DNA of 64,000 nucleotides, taken from contig NZ_JAHYSR010000004.1 in NCBI RefSeq assembly GCF_019431455.1, positions 96,342 through 160,341 on the forward strand. Reading direction: 5' to 3'. Under the pieces are notes generated by a model. It made no database searches, had not been told where the DNA came from, and worked only from the letters and a program-made list of their open reading frames with translations. Source of the DNA: Paracoccus bogoriensis. GTDB taxonomy: Bacteria > Pseudomonadota > Alphaproteobacteria > Rhodobacterales > Rhodobacteraceae. The first letter of the stretch is position 1; the number at the start of each line of letters is the position of its first letter. This document shows, one piece after another, positions 16,983 to 25,454 of the stretch. The position numbers were made by a program, and so were the translations under genes.

Positions 16983-18279
16983 GGAATTCCTGGGCGGGCT
17001 GTCGGACAATGCGCTGATGGCGCTGCCTTGGCTGTTCGAGTTCTGGGCCCTGCCGCATCAATTGCCCCCCGAGGGCGACTGGAAGTCCTGGGTCATCATG
17101 GGCGGACGCGGGGCAGGCAAGACCCGGGCGGGTGCGGAATGGGTGCGGCGGATGGTCGAGGGACCATCCGCCGCTGCGCCGGGGCGCTGTCAGCGCGTCG
17201 CGCTGGTCGGTGAGACCTTCGATCAGGTGCGCGAGGTGATGATCTTCGGCGAGTCGGGCATCCTGGCCTGTTCACCGCCCGACCGCCGCCCCGTCTGGGA
17301 GGCCGGGCGCAAGCGGCTGGTCTGGGCCAATGGCGCGACCGCGACCTGCTATTCGGCGCATGAGCCCGAGGCGCTGCGGGGGCCTCAGTTCGATGCGGCC
17401 TGGGTGGACGAGCTGGCCAAGTGGAAGAAGGCCGAAGATGTCTGGGACATGCTGCAATTCGCGCTGCGTCTGGGCGAGCATCCTCAGCAGGTCATTACCA
17501 CCACGCCGCGCAATGTGGGCGTGCTCAAGCGGATCCTGGGCAATGCCTCGACCGTGGTGACGCATGCGCCGACCGACGCCAACCGCGCCTATCTGGCCGA
17601 GAGCTTCCTGGCCGAGGTCGAGGCGCGTTATGGCGGCACGCGGCTGGGAAGGCAGGAGCTGGAGGGCGTGCTGCTGGACGATGTCGAGGGCGCGTTGTGG
17701 ACCACCGCCATGCTGGAGGCCGCCCGTCAGGACGAGGCGCCCCGCCTGGACCGGATCGTCGTGGCTGTCGATCCGGCCGTGACCGGGGGCGCGGGCAGCG
17801 ACGAATGCGGGATCGTGGTGGCGGGCGTCGAGATGCGGGGCGAGCCGCGCGACTGGCGGGCCTGGGTGCTGGAGGATGCCAGCGTCCGCGGCGGCCCGAC
17901 CGACTGGGCGCGTGCCGCCATCGCCGCGATGGAGCGCCACGGCGCCGAGCGTCTGGTGGCCGAGGTCAATCAGGGCGGCGATCTGGTGGAAAGCGTGATC
18001 CGGCAGATCGACCCTCTGGTCCCGTTCCGGGCGCTGCGGGCCTCGCGCGGGAAGGGCCTGCGGGCCGAGCCGGTGGCCGCGCTCTACGAGCAGGGCCGCA
18101 TCCGGCATCTGCGCGCGGGCAATCTGGGCGCGCTGGAGGACCAGATGTGCCAGATGACGGTGCGCGGCTATGAGGGGCGGGGCAGTCCCGACCGTCTGGA
18201 TGCCCTGGTCTGGGCGATGCACGAGCTGATGATCGAGCCCGCCGCAAGCTGGCGGCGGCCGCAGATGCGGCGGCTTTAG
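16912..18279 (+). CDS. GTA orfg2: large terminase (ATPase/nuclease)
   Basis: DNA-packaging motor of the GTA, 455 aa. The ATPase half has Walker A (VIMGGRGAGKTRAG, about residues 61-74) and a Walker B region (FDAAWVDELAKWK). The nuclease half has RNase H-fold acidic positions in VAVDPAVTGGAGSDECGIVV and SPDRLDALVWAMHEL. The start is set at TTG 16912 because AGGAGG (16901-16906) lies 5 nt before it; an upstream TTG at 16864 has no such site. GTA terminases package any host DNA in headful fashion. A terminator-like hairpin follows. Confidence 0.92.
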   Translation: MTLTPHETRSGAAWLASAEPEQVEEFLGGLSDNALMALPWLFEFWALPHQLPPEGDWKSWVIMGGRGAGKTRAGAEWVRRMVEGPSAAAPGRCQRVALVGETFDQVREVMIFGESGILACSPPDRRPVWEAGRKRLVWANGATATCYSAHEPEALRGPQFDAAWVDELAKWKKAEDVWDMLQFALRLGEHPQQVITTTPRNVGVLKRILGNASTVVTHAPTDANRAYLAESFLAEVEARYGGTRLGRQELEGVLLDDVEGALWTTAMLEAARQDEAPRLDRIVVAVDPAVTGGAGSDECGIVVAGVEMRGEPRDWRAWVLEDASVRGGPTDWARAAIAAMERHGAERLVAEVNQGGDLVESVIRQIDPLVPFRALRASRGKGLRAEPVAALYEQGRIRHLRAGNLGALEDQMCQMTVRGYEGRGSPDRLDALVWAMHELMIEPAASWRRPQMRRL

Positions 18280-18330
18280 CCTCGGGCAGGGTTTCGGGAA
18301 GTCCGCTGCAAAACATGATGAAGCAGGACA

Positions 18331-18366
18331 AGGGGCCGGGCCGCGATGGCGCCGGCCCTTTCCTTT
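18331..18366 (+). terminator. Terminator-like hairpin between terL and the portal gene
   Basis: GGGCCGG (18333-18339) pairs with CCGGCCC (18352-18358), with A-run before and TTTCCTTT after. It sits inside the GTA operon in the 108-nt gap after terL, so it would lower or regulate read-through into the portal and capsid genes. Confidence 0.5.
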
Positions 18367-18387
18367 GGCCGCATGAAGGAGGCGAGG

Positions 18388-19572
18388 ATGGCGTTTCGAT
18401 TGTTTTCACGGGAGACCAGGGGCGCGCCCGTTCCCGAAAGGAAGGCCAGCGCGACCGGCCGGGTTGTCGCCCTGGCCAGCGGATCGGGCCGGGCGGTCTG
18501 GTCGGCGCGCGATACCGGCAGCCTGACGCGGGGCGGCTTCGTCGGCAACCCGATCGGCTTTCGCAGCGTCAAGCTGATCGCGGAAGCTGCGGCGGCAGTG
18601 CCTCTGGTCTGCGAGGATCACGAGCGGCGCTATGACGCGCATCCTGTGCTGGATCTGCTGCGGCGTCCCAATCCGGGGCAGGGCCGGGCCGAACTGTTCG
18701 AGGCGTTGTTCGGGCAGCTGCTGCTGTCGGGCAACGGCTATCTGGAGGCGGTGGGCCTGGGCGCTTCGGGCTTGCCCGAAGAGCTTCATGTCCTGCGCGC
18801 GGACCGGATGAGCGTGGTGCCGGGCGAGGATGGCTGGCCGGTCGCCTATGAATACGCCGTGGGCGGGCGCAAGCATCGCTTCGACATGTCCGGCAGTCCC
18901 GATCCGATCTGCCACATCAAGAGCTTTCACCCGCAGGACGACCATTACGGCCTGTCGCCCCTGCAGGCGGCGGCGGTGGCGCTGGATGTCCATAACAGCG
19001 CCAGCGCCTGGTCCAAGGCGCTGCTGGACAATGCCGCCCGGCCCAGTGGTGCGATCGTTTACAAGGGGCTGGACGGGCAGGGCACGCTGAGCCCCGAGCA
19101 ATATGACCGGCTGGTCGGCGAGATCGAGATGAACCATCAGGGCGCGCGCAATGCGGGCCGTCCGATGCTGCTTGAGGGAGGGCTGGACTGGAAGCCCATG
19201 GGTTTCAGCCCTTCGGACATGGAGTTCCACGAAACCAAGCTGTCGGCCGCGCGCGAGATCGCGCTGGCCTTCGGCGTGCCGCCCATGCTGTTGGGCATCC
19301 CGGGCGACGCGACCTATGCCAATTACGCCGAGGCGAACCGCGCCTTTTACCGGCTGACGGTGCTGCCGCTGGCGACGCGGGTCGCGGCCTCGGTCGCGTG
19401 GTGGCTGTCCGAGCATCTGGGCGCCGAAATCGAATTGCGTCCCGACCCCGATCAGGTGCCGGCTCTGGCCGAGGAGCGCAATCAGCAATGGGCGCGCGTG
19501 GCCGCTGCGACCTTCCTGACCGATGCCGAGAAGCGGGCGCTGCTGGGACTGCCGCCCCTGGAAGGGGCGTGA
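18388..19572 (+). CDS. GTA orfg3: portal protein
   Basis: HK97-type portal protein, 394 aa, forming the ring through which DNA enters the GTA head. Family features include GFVGNPIGFRSVKLIAEAAA, LLSGNGYLEAVGL, FHPQDDHYGLSPLQAAAVAL and the late FGVPPMLLGIPGDATYANYA. The ATG at 18388 follows AAGGAGG (18376-18382); an in-frame ATG at 18373 lacks this spacing. It is followed 3 nt later by orfg3.5. Confidence 0.93.
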   Translation: MAFRLFSRETRGAPVPERKASATGRVVALASGSGRAVWSARDTGSLTRGGFVGNPIGFRSVKLIAEAAAAVPLVCEDHERRYDAHPVLDLLRRPNPGQGRAELFEALFGQLLLSGNGYLEAVGLGASGLPEELHVLRADRMSVVPGEDGWPVAYEYAVGGRKHRFDMSGSPDPICHIKSFHPQDDHYGLSPLQAAAVALDVHNSASAWSKALLDNAARPSGAIVYKGLDGQGTLSPEQYDRLVGEIEMNHQGARNAGRPMLLEGGLDWKPMGFSPSDMEFHETKLSAAREIALAFGVPPMLLGIPGDATYANYAEANRAFYRLTVLPLATRVAASVAWWLSEHLGAEIELRPDPDQVPALAEERNQQWARVAAATFLTDAEKRALLGLPPLEGA

Positions 19573-19575
19573 GGG

Positions 19576-19806
19576 ATGGAAGGGTCGCGTTTCGTCAGGG
19601 ACGGGCAGTGGCATGACCAGCGCTTCGAGGCGCAGGAGCGGATCATGGCGCTACAATTCGGGGCCGTCGAGAAGCGCCTGGAGCGGATCGAGGCGCTGAT
19701 CGAGGGGCTGGAGCGGCGGCTGTGGATGACGGTTTACGGCGTCGTTGCGGTGATCCTGACACAGGCCGTCCAGGGGATACTGGATTATGTGCCGAAAGGA
19801 GGCTGA
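19576..19806 (+). CDS. GTA orfg3.5: small membrane protein
   Basis: A 76-aa protein with an N-terminal coiled coil (MALQFGAVEKRLERIEALIE) and one C-terminal membrane span (LWMTVYGVVAVILTQAVQGI). It occupies the position of R. capsulatus orfg3.5, between portal and protease. The coiled coil plus membrane anchor resembles XhlA-like phage proteins. Its role in the particle or in release is not known to me. Confidence 0.75.
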   Translation: MEGSRFVRDGQWHDQRFEAQERIMALQFGAVEKRLERIEALIEGLERRLWMTVYGVVAVILTQAVQGILDYVPKGG

Positions 19807-19810
19807 GGAA

Positions 19811-20341
19811 ATGGTTCCGGGACTAGAGGTAAAATTCGCGGGCGGATCGCCTGTCCTGACCGAAGGTCACGTGATCGAGGGCTATGCCAGCCTGTTCGGG
19901 CTGACCGATCAGGGCGGTGACGCGGTGATGCCGGGCGCCTTTGGGGCCTCGCTGAAGCGGCTGGCCGATCGGGGCGACAAGGTGCGGATGCTGTGGCAGC
20001 ACGATCCGTCCAGGCCCATCGGAGTCTGGGACGAGATCCGCGAGGATGCCAAGGGCCTGTGGGTCCGCGGCCGTCTGCTGCCCCAGGTCGCTCAGGCCCG
20101 CGAGGCGGTTGCGCTGATCGAGGCGGGCGCGATCGAGGGTCTGTCTATCGGCTATCGCACGCTGCGCGCCACCCGCGACGAGAAGGGCCGCCGGATGCTG
20201 GCCGAGGTCGAACTGTGGGAGGTATCGCTGGTGACTTTCCCGATGCTGGCCGAGGCGAAGCTGGGCCGCAAGGAGGCTTGCGATCTGTCCGAATTCGCCG
20301 CCATGCTGACCGAGGCCGCCCGCGTGTTGCGCGGCGGCTGA
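19811..20341 (+). CDS. GTA orfg4: prohead protease
   Basis: HK97-type prohead maturation protease (U35), 176 aa. Seen features: GYASLFGLTDQGGDAVMPGA, MLWQHDPSRPIGVWDEIRED with the candidate catalytic His, and IEAGAIEGLSIGYRTL with the candidate Ser. The ATG at 19811 has AAAGGAGG (19796-19803) 7 nt upstream; the open frame back to 19787 overlaps orfg3.5 and is not used. It removes the N-terminal scaffold part of the capsid protein. Confidence 0.92.
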   Translation: MVPGLEVKFAGGSPVLTEGHVIEGYASLFGLTDQGGDAVMPGAFGASLKRLADRGDKVRMLWQHDPSRPIGVWDEIREDAKGLWVRGRLLPQVAQAREAVALIEAGAIEGLSIGYRTLRATRDEKGRRMLAEVELWEVSLVTFPMLAEAKLGRKEACDLSEFAAMLTEAARVLRGG

Positions 20342-20348
20342 CCATTTC

Positions 20349-20429
20349 GGGCCGTGCGTGCCGTGCGGCCCTTGCAGGTTCGGGCCGTTCCCAGGTGCGG
20401 CCCGTCAACAGGGGCGCCCCGTGCGGGGC
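20349..20429 (+). other. Three tandem stem-loops ahead of the GTA capsid gene
   Basis: In the 120-nt gap before orfg5 three stems follow one another: GGGCCG/CGGCCC (20349-20371), CGGGCCG/CGGCCCG (20381-20404) and GCCCC/GGGGC (20416-20429). None has a T-run. They could protect the capsid message from 5' decay or mark a processing site. Confidence 0.55.
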
Positions 20430-20461
20430 CGGTCCCCATCATCCGCGATGAGGAGAAGACC

Positions 20462-21625
20462 ATGACCGAGGCAAAGGCCGCGGGCGGCAGTGACATGCCC
20501 GCCGACCTGAAGGGGGCCATGACCGGGTTCGTCAGCGAACTCAGGGCTTTCCGTGACGATATTCAATCCCAGCTCAAAGCACAGGACGAGCGCATGACCA
20601 TGATCGACCGCAAGACCGCCCTTCGCGGCCGCACCCCGCTTTCGACTTCGGCCGCGACCGAGGCGCCGCATCAGAAGGCGTTCAACGCCTATCTGCGCAG
20701 TGGCGACGATGACGGCCTGCGCGGCCTGGTCATCGAGGAAAAGAACCTGACCGTTGCCAGCGATGGCGGTTTCCTGGCGGCGCCTCGGGTGGCCGAGACG
20801 GTGCAGGCGGTGCTGCGCTCCAGCAGTTCGCTGCGGCAGATGGCCAATGTCGTGACCATCGAGAGCTCTGTCTATGAGGCGTTGGTCGAAAAGGGCGAGA
20901 TGGGTGCCGGCTGGGCCACCGAGACGGCGGCGCCGGCCACGGCCTCGGCCAGCATCGAGCGCATCTCGATCCCGCTGCACGAACTCTCGGCGGTGCCGCG
21001 TGCCAGCCAGCGGCTGCTGGATGATGCGGCCTTCGATGTCGAGGCCTGGCTGGCCGAGCGCATCGCCGACCGCTTCGCCCGCGCCGAGGCCGCGGCCTTC
21101 GTGAACGGCGACGGCGTGGACAAGCCCAAGGGCATCCTGCGCTATACCACGGCGCCCGTCGCCACCGCGACCGACATGCAGGTGGGCTTTGTCAATTCGG
21201 GCGCGCTGGGCGGCTTTGCCGCAACGAACCCCGCCGATTGCCTGATCGACCTGATCTATGCGCTGGGCGCGCCCTATCGCGCCAATGCGGCCTTCCTGAT
21301 GAACTCCAAGACCGCCGCCGCGGTGCGCAAGATGAAGGATGCCGATGGCCGCTTCCTGTGGACGGATGCGCTGTCGGTCGGGCAGGTGCCGCAACTGCTG
21401 GGCTATCCGGTGATGATCAGCGAGGACATGCCCGACATGGCGCCGAACGCCTTCGCCATCGCCTTCGGCGATTTCCGCGCGGCCTATACGATCGTCGAGC
21501 GACCCGACCTGCGGGTGCTGCGCGATCCGTTCAGCGCCAAGCCGCATGTGCTGTTCTATGCCACCAAGCGTGTCGGTGGTGGCGTGACCGATTTCCGCGC
21601 CCTGCGTCTGCTGCGGTTCGCCTGA
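20462..21625 (+). CDS. GTA orfg5: major capsid protein
   Basis: HK97-fold capsid protein, 387 aa. The N-terminal about 100 residues are a charged coiled-coil scaffold (GFVSELRAFRDDIQSQLKAQ), to be cut off by orfg4. The mature shell domain follows, with LTVASDGGFLAAPRVAETVQ, VPRASQRLLDDAAFDVEAWL, GDGVDKPKGIL and LLGYPVMISEDMPDMAPNA. The ATG at 20462 is preceded by GAGGAGAAGACC. Strong RNA structures occur on both sides of the gene, which may let it be expressed above its neighbours. Confidence 0.95.
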   Translation: MTEAKAAGGSDMPADLKGAMTGFVSELRAFRDDIQSQLKAQDERMTMIDRKTALRGRTPLSTSAATEAPHQKAFNAYLRSGDDDGLRGLVIEEKNLTVASDGGFLAAPRVAETVQAVLRSSSSLRQMANVVTIESSVYEALVEKGEMGAGWATETAAPATASASIERISIPLHELSAVPRASQRLLDDAAFDVEAWLAERIADRFARAEAAAFVNGDGVDKPKGILRYTTAPVATATDMQVGFVNSGALGGFAATNPADCLIDLIYALGAPYRANAAFLMNSKTAAAVRKMKDADGRFLWTDALSVGQVPQLLGYPVMISEDMPDMAPNAFAIAFGDFRAAYTIVERPDLRVLRDPFSAKPHVLFYATKRVGGGVTDFRALRLLRFA

Positions 21626-21645
21626 TCCTTCCGGGGATCGGGTGA

Positions 21646-21770
21646 CGGGCGAGGGCGCGCTTGGGGCTGGCCGTTCCGGCTTTGCAACTGTCCGCGCGCG
21701 CTGATGGCTGGCGTGCGGGCGCGCCCTCTGCCCGAGAGAACCGAGGCGGGGCCCCTGGTGGGGCCTTGTC
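21646..21770 (+). other. Large stem plus terminator-like hairpin after the GTA capsid gene
   Basis: Arms 21646-21660 and 21719-21734 pair over 15 bp with a single bulged T, enclosing about 58 nt. A second hairpin GGCCCC-TGGT-GGGGCC (21750-21765) is followed by TTGTCCTT. A smaller GATCC/GGATC stem overlaps the orfg5 stop. The 187-nt gap holds no gene. Partial termination or 3'-end protection of capsid mRNA is inferred. Confidence 0.6.
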
Positions 21771-21812
21771 CTTCGAGCAACGATGCGGACGGCAGGACGG
21801 GAGGTTCGCGAG

Positions 21813-22427
21813 ATGATGCTGATAGAGGAAACCGGGGTGCCGGCCGGGGCCTTGCCCGTCGCCGCACTTCGGTCCCATTTGCGGCTTGGCACGGGTTTCG
21901 ACATGCCCGAGGACGCCGCCGAGACCGCCGCGTTGCAGGGTTTCCTGCGCGCGGCCATCGCCACGATCGAGGCGCGGACGGGCAAGGTGCTGCTGCGCCG
22001 GCGCTTTGTGATGCGGCTGGATGATTGGCGCGACAGGCTGGGGCAGTCGCTGCCCCTGGCGCCGGTTCTGGCGGTCGAGCGGATTGCGATCGAGGATGGC
22101 GCAGGGACCGAAACGGAACTGCCCCCCGAAAGCTGGCGGCTGGTGCCGGACAGCCAGCGGCCGATGATCCTGCCTGCGGGCGTGGTCTTGCCGCATGTGC
22201 CGCGCCGGGGCAGCCTGTCGGTGAGGTTCGAGGCCGGGTTCGGCGAAAGCTGGGACGAGGTGCCCTCGGATCTGGCCCATGCGGTCATCATGCTGGCTGC
22301 GCGCTATTACGAGGTGCGCCATGACGAGGCCGCCCGGCAGGCGCTGCCCTTCGGGGTCAGCGCGCTGATCGAGAAATGGCGCGCGGTCCGCACGCTGGCC
22401 GGGCGCGGCAGCCGGGAGTGGCGCTGA
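21813..22427 (+). CDS. GTA orfg6: head-tail connector protein
   Basis: A 204-aa protein in the orfg6 position, of the phage gp6/phiE125 gp8 type that forms the adaptor under the portal. It begins with a helical part (PVAALRSHLRLGTGFDMPED, FLRAAIATIEARTGKVLLRR) and ends with helices (SDLAHAVIMLAARYYEVRHD). The start at 21813 is preceded by GGGAGG at 21799-21804. The stop overlaps the next ATG by 1 nt (TGATG). Confidence 0.85.
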   Translation: MMLIEETGVPAGALPVAALRSHLRLGTGFDMPEDAAETAALQGFLRAAIATIEARTGKVLLRRRFVMRLDDWRDRLGQSLPLAPVLAVERIAIEDGAGTETELPPESWRLVPDSQRPMILPAGVVLPHVPRRGSLSVRFEAGFGESWDEVPSDLAHAVIMLAARYYEVRHDEAARQALPFGVSALIEKWRAVRTLAGRGSREWR

Positions 22428-22765
22428 TGCCTGTGCCTCGGCTGGATGTGGAACTGACCTTGGAGAACGGCGCGCGCATCGCCGACGGAATGGGCGGCCA
22501 CCGCCTGAACTGGCAAGAGATCGGGCGGCTCTGGGCCTCGCTGCGGGCGCGGTCAGGGCGCGAAAAGGGCAGCGGCGCGGGCCTGGTCAGCGTGGTGCAG
22601 TGGCGCATCACGGTCCGCGCAGCGCCGGCCGGCGATCCACGCAGGCCGCGGCCCGGCCAGCGGTTCCGGCTGGGCGCGCGGCTTTTTCGCATCGAGGCGG
22701 TGGCCGAAGCCGATGCCGGGGGTCGCTACCTGGACTGCTTTGCCCGAGAGGAGGACAGCCAATGA
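22427..22765 (+). CDS. GTA orfg7: head-tail adaptor (head closure) protein
   Basis: A 112-aa beta-rich protein of the phage head-tail joining type: LTLENGARIADGMGGHRLNW, SVVQWRITVRAAPAGDPRRP, RLFRIEAVAEADAGGRYLDC. The start codon overlaps the orfg6 stop and its own stop overlaps orfg8 by 4 nt. Assigned from order and fold-like pattern. Confidence 0.82.
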   Translation: MPVPRLDVELTLENGARIADGMGGHRLNWQEIGRLWASLRARSGREKGSGAGLVSVVQWRITVRAAPAGDPRRPRPGQRFRLGARLFRIEAVAEADAGGRYLDCFAREEDSQ

Positions 22766-23181
22766 GCTATGGCGCAAGCGCGGCCCTTCAGGCGGCAATC
22801 TATCAGCATCTGCGCGCCGACGATGCGCTGGCCGATCTGGTGGGGGATGCGATCTTCGACGCGATGCCGGTCGCCTCGCCCGCCGGGGTCTATGTGACGC
22901 TTGGCCCCGAAGAGGTGCGTGAGGCAGGCGACGCCACAGCACCGGGCGCGCGGCACGATTTCGTCGTCTCGGTTCTGTCGGGGCAGGATGGCGGGGCGGG
23001 TTTCGCCACGCTCAAGGCGGCGGCGGCGCGGGTGTCGGACCTCTTGGATCAGGCGCAGCTGGTGCTGGACCGGGGCCAGTTGGCGGGAATGTGGTTCCTG
23101 CGCGCCGTCGCGCGCCGGGTGGATAATGGCGCGGCGCGGCAGGTCGATCTGACCTTTCGTGCGCGCGTCGATTTGGGCTGA
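22762..23181 (+). CDS. GTA orfg8: tail terminator/completion protein (DUF3168)
   Basis: A 139-aa DUF3168-type protein that caps the tail tube at the head side. It opens with ALQAAIYQHLRADDALADLV and contains GVYVTLGPEEVREAGDATAP and HDFVVSVLSGQDGGAGFATL. It overlaps orfg7 by 4 nt (ATGA). Confidence 0.87.
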   Translation: MSYGASAALQAAIYQHLRADDALADLVGDAIFDAMPVASPAGVYVTLGPEEVREAGDATAPGARHDFVVSVLSGQDGGAGFATLKAAAARVSDLLDQAQLVLDRGQLAGMWFLRAVARRVDNGAARQVDLTFRARVDLG

Positions 23182-23192
23182 GGAGCAAGACC

Positions 23193-23606
23193 ATGTCAGT
23201 GAAGAACGGGCGCGACCTGCTGATCAAGATGGACATGACGGGCGACGGTGCCTTCGAGACGGTGGCGGGTCTGCGCGCCACGCGGCTGTCCTTCAACGCC
23301 GAGACGGTGGATGTCACCAGCCTGGAAAGCGAAGGCGGCTGGCGCGAGTTGCTGGCGGGGGCGGGCGTGCGGAGCGCCTCGATCTCGGGGTCGGGGGTGT
23401 TTCGCGACGCGGCTACCGACGGCCGCGCACGGCAGGCCTTTTTCGACGGCGAGGCGCCGCGCTGTCAGGTGGTGATCCCCGATTTCGGGCGGATCGAGGG
23501 GCGGTTCCAGATCACCTCGCTGGAATATGCGGGCCGCCATAACGGCGAGGCGACCTATGAGCTTGCTCTGGCCTCGGCGGGCGCGCTGACCTTCGTGGAT
23601 CTGTGA
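23193..23606 (+). CDS. GTA orfg9: major tail tube protein
   Basis: A 137-aa TP901-1-type major tail protein forming the tail tube. Features: NGRDLLIKMDMTGDGAFETV, LSFNAETVDVTSLESEGGWR and FQITSLEYAGRHNGEATYEL. A GAGGAGCAAGACC ribosome site precedes the ATG. The stop overlaps the next ATG by 1 nt. Confidence 0.9.
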   Translation: MSVKNGRDLLIKMDMTGDGAFETVAGLRATRLSFNAETVDVTSLESEGGWRELLAGAGVRSASISGSGVFRDAATDGRARQAFFDGEAPRCQVVIPDFGRIEGRFQITSLEYAGRHNGEATYELALASAGALTFVDL

Positions 23607-23920
23607 TGGCAAATCCCATGCGCGGTGAGGTCGATCTGGTGATCGACGGCCAGCCCCGGCTGGCGCGCCTGACCCTGGGCGCGCTGGCCGAGCTGGAGGG
23701 CGCCCTGGCCGCGGGCAGCCTGATGGAACTGGCCGAGCGGTTCGAGACCGGGCGCGTCTCGGGGCGCGACGTGATGGCGGTTCTGGTCGCGGGCCTGCGC
23801 GGTGCGGGCTGGACGGGCCGGGCCGAGGATCTGATGGCCGCCGATATTCAGGGCGGCCCCCTGGCCGCGGCACGGGCCGCAGCGCAATTGCTGGCGCTGG
23901 CCTTTCGGGGGCCGGAATGA
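23606..23920 (+). CDS. GTA orfg10: tail assembly chaperone-like protein
   Basis: A 104-aa protein in the orfg10 position (GTA gp10, tail-chaperone type). It begins MANPMRGEVDLVIDGQPRLA and has RLTLGALAELEGALAAGSLM. The ATG at 23606 forms TGATG with the orfg9 stop; a GTG at 23603 is an alternative. It overlaps orfg10.1 by 4 nt, a pair arrangement like the G/GT chaperones of phages. Confidence 0.83.
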   Translation: MANPMRGEVDLVIDGQPRLARLTLGALAELEGALAAGSLMELAERFETGRVSGRDVMAVLVAGLRGAGWTGRAEDLMAADIQGGPLAAARAAAQLLALAFRGPE

Positions 23921-24171
23921 GCGACGGCGCGGCGCGGTTGGATTGGGCGGGGATGATGCGGGCGGGTCTGCGCGACCTGCGCCTGCATCCCGATGCCTTC
24001 TGGGCGCTGACCCCGGCAGAGCTTGCGCTGATGCTGGGGCTGAAGGCCGCCGCCCCGCCCATGACGCGCGACCGGCTGGCTGAACTTGCGCGGCTTTATC
24101 CCGACGATCCGGCCCCGACGCCGGGCGTCCCTGACACGAATATCCAGGAGGACAGCGATGCCGATGGATGA
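23917..24171 (+). CDS. GTA orfg10.1: small tail assembly chaperone
   Basis: An 84-aa protein, DUF2376/phage_TAC type: LDWAGMMRAGLRDLRLHPDA, FWALTPAELALMLGL, with an acidic C-terminus. It starts at an ATGA overlap with orfg10 and overlaps the tape-measure gene by 14 nt. A helper in loading the tape measure is inferred. Confidence 0.82.
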   Translation: MSDGAARLDWAGMMRAGLRDLRLHPDAFWALTPAELALMLGLKAAAPPMTRDRLAELARLYPDDPAPTPGVPDTNIQEDSDADG

Positions 24172-24811
24172 GGCACATGGCGCCGGGATCGGTGGCCTGA
24201 ACGACGATCTGGCCCAGAGCGCCCGGATGGTCGCGGCCTTCGAGGGGGAATTGTCGCGTCTGCGGCAGTCGATGCTGTTCACCTCGCGCGAGATGGGCAG
24301 CCTGACCTCGGGGCTTGAGGGCGGGCTCAGGCGCGCCTTTGACGGGCTGGTCTTTGACGGTGCGCGCCTGTCGGATGCGCTGAAGGGCGTGGGCCGGGCC
24401 TTGGCCGACAGCGTCTATGCGATCGCCATGAAGCCCGTGCAGCAGGCTTTGGCCGGGGGCATGGCCACCATGCTGGGCGCGGCCTTGCCGGGGGCGATCA
24501 CGCCCTTTGCCAATGGCGGCGTGTTCCAGCAGGGGCGCGTCTGGAGCGGGGGCGAGGTGATCGGCGCGCCGGCCACATTCCCGATGCGGGACGGGCTTGG
24601 CCTGATGGGCGAGGCCGGTCCCGAGGCGATCATGCCCCTGCGGCGCGGAGCGGATGGGCGGCTTGGCGTCGCGGCCGCGGGCGGGGGCGCGCGGCCCGTC
24701 CATGTAACTTTCAATATCCAGACGCCAGATGTCGCGGGCTTTCAGCGCAGCCAGTCGCAGATCGCGGCGCAGATGTCGCGGCTGATGGCCCAGGGCCAGC
24801 GCAACAGCTGA
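24158..24811 (+). CDS. GTA orfg11: tail tape measure protein
   Basis: A short tape measure protein of 217 aa, consistent with the very short GTA tail. It has an N-terminal coiled coil (ARMVAAFEGELSRLRQSMLF) and a hydrophobic Ala/Gly region (VQQALAGGMATMLGAALPGA). The conserved FANGGVFQQGRVWSGGEVIG and [20 protein letters not shown] signature of lambdoid tape measures follows. The ATG at 24158 has AGGAGG 6 nt upstream. Confidence 0.9.
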   Translation: MPMDEAHGAGIGGLNDDLAQSARMVAAFEGELSRLRQSMLFTSREMGSLTSGLEGGLRRAFDGLVFDGARLSDALKGVGRALADSVYAIAMKPVQQALAGGMATMLGAALPGAITPFANGGVFQQGRVWSGGEVIGAPATFPMRDGLGLMGEAGPEAIMPLRRGADGRLGVAAAGGGARPVHVTFNIQTPDVAGFQRSQSQIAAQMSRLMAQGQRNS

Positions 24812-24821
24812 GGAGGGAACG

Positions 24822-25454
24822 ATGGCGTTCCACGAAGTGAGATTTCCCGCCAACCTGTCCTTTGGCGCGGTGGGCGGCCCCGAGCGGCGGACCGAGATCG
24901 TGTCGCTGGCCAGTGGCCATGAAGAACGTAACACGCCCTGGGCCCATGCCCGGCGGCGCTATGATGCGGGCATGGGAGTGCGGTCGCTGGACGATCTGGC
25001 GGCGGTGGTGGCCTTCTTCGAGGCGCGCTCGGGGCAGTTGCACGGTTTTCGCTGGAAGGATTGGTCGGATTTCAAGAGTTGCCTGCCTTCGGCATCGCCC
25101 GCCTTCGGCGATCAGGTGATCGCTACAGGTGACGGCCAGACGCGAAGCTTTGCGCTGGTCAAGGCCTATGTTTCGGGTGCGCACCGCTACATGCGGCCGA
25201 TCACCAAGCCCGTTGCGGGCAGCGTACGCGCGGGCATTGGCGGCGACGAGATGTTTCCGGGCACGAATTATGTCGTCGATCACCTGCGCGGCATCATCAC
25301 CTTTCACCAGCCGCCCGAGGTCGGCGCCGATATCACCGCGGGCTACGAATTCGACGTGCCGGTGCGCTTCGACACCGACCGGATCGCGGTGTCGGTCTCG
25401 TCCTTTCAGGCGGGGCAGGTTCCCGACATCCCGGTGATCGAGGTGCGGGTATGA
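24822..25454 (+). CDS. GTA orfg12: distal tail protein (DUF2460)
   Basis: A 210-aa DUF2460 protein forming the distal tail ring. Features: FHEVRFPANLSFGAVGGPER, FFEARSGQLHGFRWKDWSDF, TFHQPPEVGADITAGYEFDV and VPVRFDTDRIAVSVSSF. GGAGGGAACG precedes the ATG. It overlaps orfg13 by 4 nt. Confidence 0.92.
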   Translation: MAFHEVRFPANLSFGAVGGPERRTEIVSLASGHEERNTPWAHARRRYDAGMGVRSLDDLAAVVAFFEARSGQLHGFRWKDWSDFKSCLPSASPAFGDQVIATGDGQTRSFALVKAYVSGAHRYMRPITKPVAGSVRAGIGGDEMFPGTNYVVDHLRGIITFHQPPEVGADITAGYEFDVPVRFDTDRIAVSVSSFQAGQVPDIPVIEVRV

